Origin: Caryophanales bacterium UBA4682
Lineage (GTDB): Bacteria > Bacillota_I > Bacilli_A > RFN20 > CAG-288
Direction: 5' to 3'
Assembly: GCA_002404995.1 (NCBI GenBank)
Contig: DHKY01000003.1
Location: 124,001-188,000 of the forward strand
Length of the DNA stretch: 64,000 nt
The notes under the pieces were generated by a model. The model was not told the DNA's origin. It ran no database searches and was given only the letters and a program-made list of their open reading frames with translations. Positions 17,561 through 25,862 of this stretch are shown one piece after another. Within the stretch, counting starts at the first letter, position 1; each line of letters begins with the position of its first letter. Both the position numbers and the translations under genes were made by a program.

Positions 17561-18592
17561 TTACAAGAAAATTCTTTTCCTGAAAGGAAGAAATGCCGAA
17601 GGAAGAGGATAAACCGAATCAATTTCTTCTTTTCCGGCGAGAACATCAGAATCACAAAGCTTGGGGTTTTCTTCCAAGCGAAACAGAAAGCCTTTCCTTT
17701 TCCAGATTCGATGCGAGAAGACATGATTGTATGTACCAAGGTCAATCGCCTTATCTCTACTCGTATGGTAGGAAGAAAGAAACTCGGTTTCTTTAGTATC
17801 TGTCCTGCCAGTCCTATTCAGGGGTTCATAAAGAGAAGCAAGCAGCCCTTTGGAAGGTCGTTTTCTCAAAAGAAGCTTGTTCTCGAACCTGAAAAAATAA
17901 AGAACATGATCCTCTGTTTTCTTTTCCTGCCGTTTTTTCTTTACAGGATACAGAAGTTCTGTTTTTCTCTTATGGGAAAGACAACTATCCTTAAAGGGAC
18001 ATTCTCCGCATAGCGGAGCTCCATTTGGAAGACAGACCCTCTCACCCAAATCCCTTAGAGCCTGATTAAAATCACCAGGACGTGATGGGAGAAAGGGATA
18101 AAAGAAGGCTTCACATTCCTTTTTTCCTTTTTCCGAAAATTCCTTCGGATAGCAGGTCAGGCGGGAGAACACACGGAAAAGATTCCCATCCACAGCAACG
18201 CATTTCTTCTGGAAAGCAATAGAAGAAATAGACTTCGATGTATAGGAGCCGATTCCAGGGAGTTTCAAAAGTTCCTGGCTGTCAAAAGGGATATTCAGAT
18301 GCTGAGAGACAAGGAACGCCATTGCCTTATGCCTATTCTTCACTCTGGAATAATACCCTAGGCCCTGCCAAAGCTTAAGATAAGCATCCTCATCTGCCTT
18401 AACAAAATCTTCCCTAGTTGGGAACGCTGTCCTAAAGCGATGATAATAGTCAACAACCGCTTCCACTCTTGTCTGCTGAAGCCTGATTTCACTGACATAG
18501 ACATGATAAGGAGTCGGATCCTGCCGCCAAGGAAGTTTGCGCCCCTTTTCATGATAGAAAAGTAAAAGCCGCTCAATTTCCTTGTCCGTCAT
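17561..18592 (-). CDS. mutY: A/G-specific adenine DNA glycosylase MutY
   Basis: MutY removes adenine mispaired with 8-oxoguanine. The 343-aa protein has the helix-hairpin-helix motif LPGIGSYTS near residue 110 and VDGN with the catalytic Asp near 131. The iron-sulfur cysteines fall in CLPNGAPLCGECPFKDSC near 187-205. A Nudix-like recognition domain follows. The universal EIMLQQT motif uses AGG for Met at 18482-18484, NQALMDLG does the same, and the conserved PWR uses CGG for Arg. That makes this gene strong evidence for the code change. It overlaps the HAD gene by 20 bases and is last in the operon. Confidence 0.95.
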   Translation of the reverse strand: MTDKEIERLLLFYHEKGRKLPWRQDPTPYHVYVSEIRLQQTRVEAVVDYYHRFRTAFPTREDFVKADEDAYLKLWQGLGYYSRVKNRHKAMAFLVSQHLNIPFDSQELLKLPGIGSYTSKSISSIAFQKKCVAVDGNLFRVFSRLTCYPKEFSEKGKKECEAFFYPFLPSRPGDFNQALRDLGERVCLPNGAPLCGECPFKDSCLSHKRKTELLYPVKKKRQEKKTEDHVLYFFRFENKLLLRKRPSKGLLASLYEPLNRTGRTDTKETEFLSSYHTSRDKAIDLGTYNHVFSHRIWKRKGFLFRLEENPKLCDSDVLAGKEEIDSVYPLPSAFLPFRKRIFL

Positions 18593-19253
18593 TTTCGAAA
18601 TCAGAAGCCGTCCTCTTTTCTAAGGAGTCATATAATTCTGCGCAGGAAGCACAGACTTTCTTTGCGCCGCATTCCATCCTTTTCTGTTTGTCCCCATAGC
18701 CCCAGACAACACCAAAGGATGGAATCTTGTTCTCATTTGCGCCGACAATGTCAAGATAGGTATCGCCGATCCTGACGGCAGGCAATTCATGGTCTGTCGA
18801 AACAAGTCCCTGGTGAAGGATGTCTTTCTTTAAAGCACGGCTGCCATCAAGGCTGGCACCGAAAAAGCCGTCAAAGTACTTATCAAATCCAAAATGTTCC
18901 ACGATATCCTTTGCTAGAACGCCTGCTTTGGATGTTGCAATAAAAAGAAGGTTTCCTTCTTTTTTCAGTCTATCGAGAAGCTCAATAATTCCAGGATAGA
19001 CATTGGCATCATACTTTCCGCCTTCATCACCATAAAAACGACGATAGAGCTGGCAGGCTTCTTCGATTCTTTCTTCGGGGACATGGCAGAGGCGAAAACA
19101 GTCCCGAAGCGGAGGACCAACGAAAAAGTCGAGTTCCTCATAGGGAATCACAGGAAGTTTCCTTTTCTCCAGTGTCTTCCTAGCGCAATGTTTAATACCG
19201 GGTCCGGATTCAACAAGCGTTCCATCCTGGTCAAAGAAAATGCGTTTTTTCAT
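18573..19253 (-). CDS. HAD-superfamily phosphatase (phosphoglycolate phosphatase-like)
   Basis: The 226-aa protein shows HAD motif I as FFDQDGTLVES at residues 5-15 with the nucleophile Asp, motif II as IATSKA near 106, and motif IV as VMIGDTYLDIVGA near 160, where Met is AGG. The cap is an alpha-helical insert between motifs I and II, as in the Gph/PpaX group. A housekeeping role in removing 2-phosphoglycolate or pyrophosphate is possible. The substrate is not decided by sequence. The gene lies between the transporter and mutY genes, two bases after the transporter stop. Confidence 0.85.
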   Translation of the reverse strand: MKKRIFFDQDGTLVESGPGIKHCARKTLEKRKLPVIPYEELDFFVGPPLRDCFRLCHVPEERIEEACQLYRRFYGDEGGKYDANVYPGIIELLDRLKKEGNLLFIATSKAGVLAKDIVEHFGFDKYFDGFFGASLDGSRALKKDILHQGLVSTDHELPAVRIGDTYLDIVGANENKIPSFGVVWGYGDKQKRMECGAKKVCASCAELYDSLEKRTASDFENDGQGN

Positions 19254-19254
19254 T

Positions 19255-20832
19255 TTACTTGTTTCCTTTCAACTGTTTTTCAATTGCTTCATGCTGTTTT
19301 TCCTTCCTCGGACCAACCAAGGAAGAATAATATTTTTCATCGTCGGCCTTTAATCCAAAGATCGTAATACATCCGCAAATGACAAGTAGGATAGAAGGAA
19401 CTATCGTAATCCAAGCACGGTATCCTACCAGATGAGCATTCCTATTTGGAGTATTCAAGATCCTATCATTCACATGCTGTTCAAAATCCGCAATGGGATG
19501 AAGCCTGTTTTCCTTCTCCATCTGGCCGACCTTATCATTGACACCCCTTAATCCGCATGTGGCTAGGATAAGATAGAAGAAGAGAGTCTGCAAGGAATTT
19601 GCAACCAAGACGGCACCCGACTTAAGAGAAGCGATAGAGCCAGAACGCTCCTTTCCTGTCTTGGCTTCATAAAGATCTGCCGTATTCCAGATATCAAGAG
19701 TATTGGCAGCAAATATATCCCCATTGAAGAAAGCATAGAGGAAAATAGCTACAAACAGGGAGATTTCGGCACCTGCCTTCCTTCCATAGAAGAAAAGGAA
19801 AAAGCCAATGGATAAGCAGCATGGCATAGCAATAAGGATCCTCTTTTTCTTACTCCAGCGAGAATGAATAATCGGGAACAGGAAATTAGAAATGATGACT
19901 CCGCATCCATAACAAATCGAATAAATAAAATTGACCATGGCTCCGTTCCTTAGAGCAGAAGAAAAATGGTTCGCGGAATTAAAGGCTCCATAACCGAATT
20001 CATAATAGAAATAATTGGACACATTGCCAGTCCTAAGATAAGAGCTGACAAAAAGCAGAATATGGCTGAAAAGAGCAAGAGAAATCTGTGGATACTCTTT
20101 CAATATTTTAAAAGGAGAAAACGGCGACTGGATATTCTTCCGTCGTTCCTCTTCCCTTTCCTTCGATACATATCTTTCTTTCCTGACAAAAGAATAGAAC
20201 CTTTGAGAAAGGAAGTAGCAAGAGACTAGGACAATACTGAGAATACGCCTGTTTTTTTCGGAATCGGCACCAGAAATGGCTGGCGTAATGCCCGCAATCA
20301 AATAAGATCCTAATCCCGAAAACATCAACGCAAGAGATGATATTCGGCTTCGCACGCTCTCGTCATAGCTCAACTGATTCCTTGATCCCCAGTATCCCAA
20401 ATCGTTAATCGCATACGTGGTCTGGAAAAAAGCATAACTCAGGATAAATACTGAGACATAAGTCCATCCGCTTCCGCAAAGAGGAGTGACATACCTCCTG
20501 AAGCAGAAAGCAACAGTAGCAATAATAGCTCCAAAGAACTGATATGTGCGGAACCGTCCAAGGGGAAAACGTCCTTTTTCAAGCCAATAGGAAAAGAACA
20601 CCCACGTGAATATCGAAAGAATCTTCGAAGCCCTGATTCCCCTGGTGATGGTAAAGAACCTTTGAGTATAAAGAGGATCTCCTTTGATAGGAGAGGCTGC
20701 TTGCACATACAGAAGCATGAAAATCGAAATAAACTCCCAGAAGGCATCCCGGAAAATCGAATTGGTCTCATAGGCTATCTGCAATCCTTTCGGACAGTTT
20801 ACACTTGTAAAAGTCTTGTTCCGGATAATCAT
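19255..20832 (-). CDS. MFS transporter of the GPH (glycoside-pentoside-hexuronide) type
   Basis: The protein has about twelve membrane segments in 525 aa, with an NDLGYWG-like segment near residue 145 and a charged central loop rich in Lys/Arg/Glu. This fits the MFS_2/GPH group of sugar symporters. I used the ATG at 20832, since only a TTG lies further upstream. AGG codons inside helices again give Met in place of Arg, which removes many otherwise buried charges. The substrate is unknown. The gene is followed by a HAD phosphatase and mutY, neither of which hints at a substrate. Confidence 0.75.
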   Translation of the reverse strand: MIIRNKTFTSVNCPKGLQIAYETNSIFRDAFWEFISIFMLLYVQAASPIKGDPLYTQRFFTITRGIRASKILSIFTWVFFSYWLEKGRFPLGRFRTYQFFGAIIATVAFCFRRYVTPLCGSGWTYVSVFILSYAFFQTTYAINDLGYWGSRNQLSYDESVRSRISSLALMFSGLGSYLIAGITPAISGADSEKNRRILSIVLVSCYFLSQRFYSFVRKERYVSKEREEERRKNIQSPFSPFKILKEYPQISLALFSHILLFVSSYLRTGNVSNYFYYEFGYGAFNSANHFSSALRNGAMVNFIYSICYGCGVIISNFLFPIIHSRWSKKKRILIAMPCCLSIGFFLFFYGRKAGAEISLFVAIFLYAFFNGDIFAANTLDIWNTADLYEAKTGKERSGSIASLKSGAVLVANSLQTLFFYLILATCGLRGVNDKVGQMEKENRLHPIADFEQHVNDRILNTPNRNAHLVGYRAWITIVPSILLVICGCITIFGLKADDEKYYSSLVGPRKEKQHEAIEKQLKGNK

Positions 20833-20965
20833 GTTCTTAGGTTCCTGTTCCAATAAAAGTACATAATAGTTTAAAATAAAGAATCGGAAATAGCTCGAAA
20901 ATCATAAAAGAACAGAAAATATTTCAATTCCTACCTACTACGGAGTAAAATAAGAGACAGCATAA

Positions 20966-21433
20966 ATGACAAGTGTTAAGAAATACCGAATTCTCAATAT
21001 AGTTGGCGGAATCCTGATTATTTTCAGGGGATTACTGATGTTTTCAAGGGGAGCCGGATTCTCGTCTTTTGTAAAAAGGTTCCTGGCTTTGAGTTTTGGA
21101 ATCTTTTCCCTTGTCTTCGGAATCCTTTATCTCATCCGCAAGAAGCTTGTTCCCGGATTATTGGGCGCTTTCCTCGGAATCAGGATTACAGCGTTCGCGT
21201 TTACTGATTTCTGGGTTGCCATTCTTTGTATCGGATTCCTTCTTTTCGTTGAAGGAATCGCGATTCTTTCCACCAGAAGCATTCCATCTGGAATTCTGAG
21301 GATTATCACTTCTTTCTTAGCTCTTTGTTTGGCCTTTGGATACCATGCCCAGTGGGAAAACCTAAAAAGGATTGGATATCTTGCCGGCATCTTCCTCATT
21401 GCCGATGGTATATCCCTCAGGATCCGTCACTGA
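20966..21433 (+). CDS. Small integral membrane protein, unknown function
   Basis: The 155-aa protein has four to five hydrophobic segments over residues 8-30, 40-58, 65-100 and 112-150, with short charged turns. The pattern recalls small DUF308-like membrane proteins, but I see no diagnostic motif. Reading AGG as Met gives ILIIFMGLLMFSMGAGF for the first helix. It stands alone between the divergent transporter gene and rpmB. No good Shine-Dalgarno site precedes the ATG. Confidence 0.6.
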   Translation: MTSVKKYRILNIVGGILIIFRGLLMFSRGAGFSSFVKRFLALSFGIFSLVFGILYLIRKKLVPGLLGAFLGIRITAFAFTDFWVAILCIGFLLFVEGIAILSTRSIPSGILRIITSFLALCLAFGYHAQWENLKRIGYLAGIFLIADGISLRIRH

Positions 21434-21479
21434 AAACAAGTTATTCTGCTTCCTTTTTTAGCCGAAACGTGAAAAATAG

Positions 21480-21508
21480 TTGCCAATCTGTCTTTCTCAT
21501 GGTATCAT
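21480..21508 (+). promoter_or_regulatory. Promoter of rpmB
   Basis: TTGCCA, a 17-bp spacer and TATCAT, with TGG before the -10 box (extended -10). It is 60 bases ahead of the ATG. Confidence 0.75.
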
Positions 21509-21568
21509 TTATAAGCACGTTTTTTTCTATCGAATCAAAAAAACTAGAAACTATTGGAGGATACTGAG

Positions 21569-21808
21569 ATGTCAAGAGTTTGCCCTGTTACTGGTAAGAA
21601 GCCGAGGTATGGAAAGAACGTCTCCCATTCTAGGAGACATACTTGCCGCCGTTGGAATGTCAATCTTCAGAACACCACTGTCATTATCGATGGCAAGAAA
21701 GTCAAGAGGCGTGTTTCCGCTGCCGGCTTACGTACTCTTCGCAAGAACGCAAAAGCCCAGCAGGCTGCTGCTGAAGCTGCTGCTCCGAAAGCCGAAGAAG
21801 CCAAGTAG
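21569..21808 (+). CDS. rpmB: Ribosomal protein bL28
   Basis: The ATG at 21569 follows GGAGG by 8 bases and gives the standard MSRVCPVTGK start, so an upstream in-frame ATG is discarded. The 79-aa protein continues with KKPMYGKNVSHSMRHTCRRW. The family-conserved Pro-Met of this region uses AGG at 21605-21607 for Met, while both arginines of RRW use CGC and CGT. The C-terminal 25 residues are Ala/Lys/Glu-rich, longer than the usual ~62-aa bacillary protein. As in Bacillus relatives, rpmB lies opposite the end of the rsmB-rpe cluster. Confidence 0.96.
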   Translation: MSRVCPVTGKKPRYGKNVSHSRRHTCRRWNVNLQNTTVIIDGKKVKRRVSAAGLRTLRKNAKAQQAAAEAAAPKAEEAK

Positions 21809-21823
21809 TTTCTTATCGCAATA

Positions 21824-21857
21824 AAAAAAGCAGGTTGCCATGGCAACCTGCTTTTTA
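21824..21857. terminator. Bidirectional terminator between rpmB and the 230-aa membrane protein
   Basis: AAAAAGCAGGTTGCC and GGCAACCTGCTTTTT form a perfect hairpin with A and T runs on the two sides, so it can serve both converging units. Confidence 0.95.
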
Positions 21858-21873
21858 TGTTTTGCTTTCTCAA

Positions 21874-22566
21874 TCAACTAAGGGACAAGAAACAGGAGAT
21901 AGCAAGGAAAATTCCGGAAAGGGCGTTCCTGATCCTGAACCTCCATTCATAGAAAGCATAGAAATTCCATTTTTGTTTTTCGTAAACTGTGGTTCCGTTT
22001 TCTTCAAACTTATTCCTCTTAAACCAAGAATAGAATTTCGGATTCAGGAAACAAAGGATTCCTAGTACCGCAATGATTCCGTAGAAGACATTCAGAACAA
22101 GAGGAACTGCATTCCTCTCGTACTGATAAGTCGCACTCTGGAGAATCCGGATCCTTGCCAACCCGGATGCCCCATAATCAAATGCGAGAAATCCAATCAA
22201 GGAAATCGTTATCCGTGCCCTTAAGCTGTTCAAAGACCTGAAATTCGTCAGGAACAGGCAGAGAACCGATACAAGGAACGAGATACCGAGCGCAATCCTA
22301 TATCCTGAGGAACAGAAGCTGAAGAAATATAGAATCAGACCAGCCACCAAAGACAGTCCGGATAGAATCAGAAAAGAAACAAGGACGACAAGTTCGCCTT
22401 TCTTAAGAGAAGAATAGATTTCATATCCGAAGCAATTCCGGATGCTCTTCTTCTCGTTTTCCTTTTTGTTCTTCTGGAACCTAAAATGAACAAGGAAATA
22501 ACCAAGCAGGAAAAGAGCAGAAGCAAGGAAAAGAATTCCCGCAGTCAATAGGACAGTGTTTTTCAT
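21874..22566 (-). CDS. Membrane protein, unknown function, at the thiN position
   Basis: The 230-aa protein has about five to six membrane segments (residues 5-28, 58-82, 90-107, 115-135, 150-175 and 208-228) separated by short basic loops. I recognise no family. It overlaps rpe by 4 bases (ATGA) and is therefore the last gene of the rsmB-to-rpe operon, the place held by thiamine pyrophosphokinase thiN in Bacillus. A shared role with rpe is not implied by any motif. Confidence 0.7.
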   Translation of the reverse strand: MKNTVLLTAGILFLASALFLLGYFLVHFRFQKNKKENEKKSIRNCFGYEIYSSLKKGELVVLVSFLILSGLSLVAGLILYFFSFCSSGYRIALGISFLVSVLCLFLTNFRSLNSLRARITISLIGFLAFDYGASGLARIRILQSATYQYERNAVPLVLNVFYGIIAVLGILCFLNPKFYSWFKRNKFEENGTTVYEKQKWNFYAFYEWRFRIRNALSGIFLAISCFLSLS

Positions 22567-23234
22567 AATGCCTTTTTCCTTTTCATCAAAGTCTGTTTCT
22601 TGTCCTGGCTTTTCTTGTATGCCGAACCAGCCACCCTATAGTCGGCGCCGTTTGCATGACAAAGAGGGCCTGTAATTTCATTGATTCCGCCATCCACACC
22701 AATCAAATAAGAAAGACCTTTTTCCTTTCTGTAATCCGAAAGGAACTTGATTTTCTTTTCGCTTCCGGGAATGAAGGACTGGCCTCCCTTTCCAGGAACC
22801 ACAGACCTGACCAGAAGAGAATCGAACAGGCAGAGGAAGTCCTTTATTTCCTCCGGAGAGGATTCCGGGGAAAGAGCAAGCCCAAGTTTGAGGCCTGGGA
22901 ACTCCTTTTTAAGTTCCTTCCTTTTTGGAAGATCGCCGATTGACATGGCTTCATAATGGAAGGTAATGTCCTTGCATCCGTTCAGAGCAAAGGAGCGGGC
23001 CTTCTCCAGAGGATTCGTAACCCTGAGGTGGACATCGAAGTGAAGCTCCGGATAGGTTTTCCTTAAAGCATTGAAAAGAGGTTCGCCAAAGGAAATGTCA
23101 TGAACAAAATGGCCATCCCTGACATCATAGTGGCAGGATTCGATTCCTAGGGATATCCTCTCTTTCCTGTCTTTGTCCAGATTCAGAAAGTCAAAGCTTA
23201 AAAGCGAGGGACGGATAACGGTTTCTTTTTCCAT
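22563..23234 (-). CDS. rpe: Ribulose-phosphate 3-epimerase
   Basis: Rpe interconverts ribulose-5-phosphate and xylulose-5-phosphate in the pentose phosphate pathway. The 223-aa TIM barrel has all hallmarks: RPSLLSFDF at the start, HYDVMDGHFV near residue 35, DVHLMV near 67, VMSVVPGKGGQ near 140 and GVDGGIN near 175. The methionines of DVMDG (AGG at 23118-23120), HLM and VMSV are nearly invariant in the family, and all three are AGG codons. The start overlaps the end of rsgA by 37 bases; no later start would keep the first strand. Confidence 0.96.
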   Translation of the reverse strand: MEKETVIRPSLLSFDFLNLDKDRKERISLGIESCHYDVRDGHFVHDISFGEPLFNALRKTYPELHFDVHLRVTNPLEKARSFALNGCKDITFHYEAMSIGDLPKRKELKKEFPGLKLGLALSPESSPEEIKDFLCLFDSLLVRSVVPGKGGQSFIPGSEKKIKFLSDYRKEKGLSYLIGVDGGINEITGPLCHANGADYRVAGSAYKKSQDKKQTLMKRKKAL

Positions 23235-24109
23235 TTCTCATTCTCCTTAACTTCCGTAAGTATTTTACAATAGTTCTGATAAGAATCCATACTCAGTTCA
23301 TCCTTCTTGACAGCTTCGAGGATTGAACAACCTTTTGTCTTTTCAAGATGAAGGCAGTCTTTGAAAAAACAGGTTCCGAAATAAGGCCGGAACCCAGGAA
23401 AGCAAAGAGAAAGATCCAAGGTATTCCTTTCAAGCAAATCAAAGGATGAAAAGCCGGGAGTGTCGAAAATAAATCCGTCTTCAAAAGGAAGAAGGATGAT
23501 TTCCTTTGTCGTATGACGTCCACGTCCGCTCCGGACATAGAGGGAATCGACACGTCGTTTGAAGCTTGGATCAATGCTGTTAAGCAAGGAGGACTTTCCG
23601 ACACCCGTCTGGCCGACAAAAGCAACCGTCTTATGCTTAAGTTCTTCGTTCAGCTTAGGAAAATCATAATCAGAAGCATGATGAGCATCGATGAAGTAGA
23701 TTTTGTATCCGATTTTCTCGTAATAGGACAGCCGTTTTTTCCTCTTGCTCCTCTCGCTTTTCTTCAGAAGATCCGACTTTGTCAGAACGATAGAGGCCGT
23801 CAAAGAGGAGAAATTAATCCTGCTCAGGAATTTATCAAGCAGATAAGAGGAAAACTCTGGCTCCTTTAAGGAACAAAGCACAAAGACCTCGTCGACATTG
23901 CTGAAACGCGGACGCTTCAACCTGTTTTTCCGTTCAAGAACCGAATTGATCCTTCCTTTTTCATCTAAGGTGACATAGTCACCAATGATGATTCTTTCTC
24001 CGGCATAGGAAATCTTGCCCCGGAAAGGATGAATCGATACGCTTTTATCCATAAGGGAGTACAAAAAATATCCCAAGGAAGAGGAAGAAAGGACACGATA
24101 AGAACCCAT
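23198..24109 (-). CDS. rsgA: Ribosome small-subunit GTPase RsgA
   Basis: RsgA helps late maturation of the 30S subunit and is a circularly permuted GTPase. The 303-aa protein has an N-terminal OB-fold, then G4 as LTKSD near residue 113, G1 as GQTGVGKSS near 165, and G3 as DTPGFS near 215. The C-terminal zinc-binding part reads CFFKDCLH...C near 250-265. Its ATG overlaps the stop of the kinase gene by one base. Placement between a PrkC-like kinase and rpe is classical for Bacilli. Confidence 0.94.
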   Translation of the reverse strand: MGSYRVLSSSSLGYFLYSLMDKSVSIHPFRGKISYAGERIIIGDYVTLDEKGRINSVLERKNRLKRPRFSNVDEVFVLCSLKEPEFSSYLLDKFLSRINFSSLTASIVLTKSDLLKKSERSKRKKRLSYYEKIGYKIYFIDAHHASDYDFPKLNEELKHKTVAFVGQTGVGKSSLLNSIDPSFKRRVDSLYVRSGRGRHTTKEIILLPFEDGFIFDTPGFSSFDLLERNTLDLSLCFPGFRPYFGTCFFKDCLHLEKTKGCSILEAVKKDELSMDSYQNYCKILTEVKENEKWKKKPLSVPRF

Positions 24110-25092
24110 TACCGCTTTTGTTCCTTCTGAGCCTTCTTCGCATCCTTCCTCATCTGCTTTTTCTGTCTTTGCTCTTCTTTCCGTGCTTTGACAAGCGGAG
24201 AAGACGGATGGAAAAGAGCATAGAAGAAAGACATCTTCTTTTCCAGTTTGGAAGGATCCCGCCTAATGGCTTCAATATCTTTCCGCCTCTCATCCGCCGA
24301 GCCGTAGCGCTCCATCGGATCCTTGGCGCAGGCCTTGACGATGATTTCCTCGATGCAATCCGGAGTATTCGGATTGTATTTCTTAAGGGAAGGGAATTTC
24401 GAGTGGGCTTGCCTTGCCCTGATAATCTGAGGAGAATCCCCGTTAAAAGGAACATGTCCCGTAATCAGTTCAAAGAAAGTGATGCCCATCGCATAGATAT
24501 CGCTTCTTGTCGTAGCCGGATTCCTTTGGCAGACTTCTGGAGCCCTGTATTGAACAGATCCCAAAATTGTCGTGGCCGAAGTAATAGAAACCTGTGGTGT
24601 GTCACGGAAAGTGGCAATACCGAAATCACCGAGCTTTACGGTACCATCAACGGTTAAATAAATATTCTGTGGCTTGATGTCACGATGAATAACCGAATGG
24701 TCATGAGCATATTTGACAGCGGAACATAGTTGATACCTGATATCGCAGGCTTCCCGGAAAGAGAACTTGCCTCGGGTATTAAGAATCTGACGAAGATTCT
24801 GTCCATCGACAAATTCGTTTACCCTGTAAGGATTACCATTATACGTTCCAACATTAAGAACCTTGACGATATTCCTGCAATTCAAAGAAGCTGCAGCACG
24901 AGCCTCCCGCTCAAAGCGAGCAAGATTGGTTTTGTTCGCTGCGGTATCGCTCTTCCTCCTCTTAATGGCAACATCATTGTCATTAATAAGATCATGTGCT
25001 TTAAAGACGACCGCCCTGCCTCCTTCTCCTAAGGATTCGGAGATTTTGTATCGGTCATCAATGATTTCGTTTTCCTGAAGCAAATCACTCAT
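24109..25092 (-). CDS. Hanks-type Ser/Thr protein kinase lacking membrane and PASTA domains
   Basis: The 327-aa protein contains a complete kinase domain: LGEGGMAVVF near residue 20, AIK near 43, HRDIKPQN near 133, GDFG near 152 and YMAPE near 180. The Met residues of GGMA and YMAPE (24544-24546) are AGG codons at sites where the family has Met; the HRD arginine is CGT. The domain ends near residue 270 and is followed by a Lys/Arg/Gln-rich tail. There is no transmembrane helix and no PASTA repeat, unlike the ~650-aa PrkC/Stk1. It probably acts in the cytosol with the PP2C encoded directly upstream (4-base overlap). Confidence 0.93.
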   Translation of the reverse strand: MSDLLQENEIIDDRYKISESLGEGGRAVVFKAHDLINDNDVAIKRRKSDTAANKTNLARFEREARAAASLNCRNIVKVLNVGTYNGNPYRVNEFVDGQNLRQILNTRGKFSFREACDIRYQLCSAVKYAHDHSVIHRDIKPQNIYLTVDGTVKLGDFGIATFRDTPQVSITSATTILGSVQYRAPEVCQRNPATTRSDIYAMGITFFELITGHVPFNGDSPQIIRARQAHSKFPSLKKYNPNTPDCIEEIIVKACAKDPMERYGSADERRKDIEAIRRDPSKLEKKMSFFYALFHPSSPLVKARKEEQRQKKQMRKDAKKAQKEQKR

Positions 25093-25862
25093 TTGTTTTT
25101 CTCCGGATTCCTAGTCAGAACGACAGCGATGTTATCCCTGCCGCCGTTATCAAGTGCCTTTTTCCTTAAGGCATCTGCTTTTTCTTTGATTGTCCAAGGA
25201 GTCGAAAGGATAGAGGCAATATCATCATCAGAAACCATGTTGTACAAGCCATCGGAACAGACCAGAATATAATCATAGTCATTCGGAATATTGTATTCTT
25301 CTGCATTAACGATCTTACGGTTAATACCAACGGCATTCAATAAATAATTCCGCTGAGGGAGATTTTTCCTCTCGGTCCGATTGATTTTTCCTTCTTTGAA
25401 GAGAAGGGCAGCGTAGGACTGATCTTCGCTGACCTGGCGAAGACCGGTTTCAGCCGAATAGGTGTAGCAACGACTATCTCCGACACATTGCACAAAGGTT
25501 CCCTTATCGTAAATCAGAGCAACAATCGAAGTCGTTCCCATCTGGGAATACTCTTTGCGGGTCAAGGACCTCCTATAGATACGGCGATTGGCGTTATTCA
25601 ATGTTTTCCGCATGAATCGACGTGCTCTTCGGAAAGTAAAAGGCTTTTTATAATCACCAAAAGCGATTGCAAAACAGTCCGAGACCGTCTTGCTGGCAAC
25701 ATCGCCTTTCCGATGTCCGCCCATGCCATCGGCAACAAGTAGAAGAGTTCCGAATTTCGTAATGCAGCCAAAGGTGGCATCTTCGTTGTTCTTCCGGACT
25801 TTTCCAATGTTGCTCAATGCAACGATACGTGTGTCTTTTTCGTTTCCCTTATTGTTTTCCAT
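25089..25862 (-). CDS. PP2C-family protein phosphatase (PrpC/Stp-like)
   Basis: The 257-aa phosphatase has the metal-binding motifs RKNNEDA near residue 23, VADGMGGH near 44, QMGTTS near 107, GDSRCY near 128, CSDGLYNM near 204 and GGxDNIAVVL near 240. It should remove phosphate from targets of the adjacent kinase. Some invariant Met residues here, such as in ADGMGG, still use ATG, which shows that ATG and AGG share the Met role. It overlaps rlmN by 14 bases and the kinase by 4. Confidence 0.95.
   Translation of the reverse strand: MENNKGNEKDTRIVALSNIGKVRKNNEDATFGCITKFGTLLLVADGMGGHRKGDVASKTVSDCFAIAFGDYKKPFTFRRARRFMRKTLNNANRRIYRRSLTRKEYSQMGTTSIVALIYDKGTFVQCVGDSRCYTYSAETGLRQVSEDQSYAALLFKEGKINRTERKNLPQRNYLLNAVGINRKIVNAEEYNIPNDYDYILVCSDGLYNMVSDDDIASILSTPWTIKEKADALRKKALDNGGRDNIAVVLTRNPEKNK

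Noticed and set aside
21554..21568. ATG at 21554 as start of rpmB
   Set aside because: The GGAGG site lies after it, and L28 starts with MSRVC.
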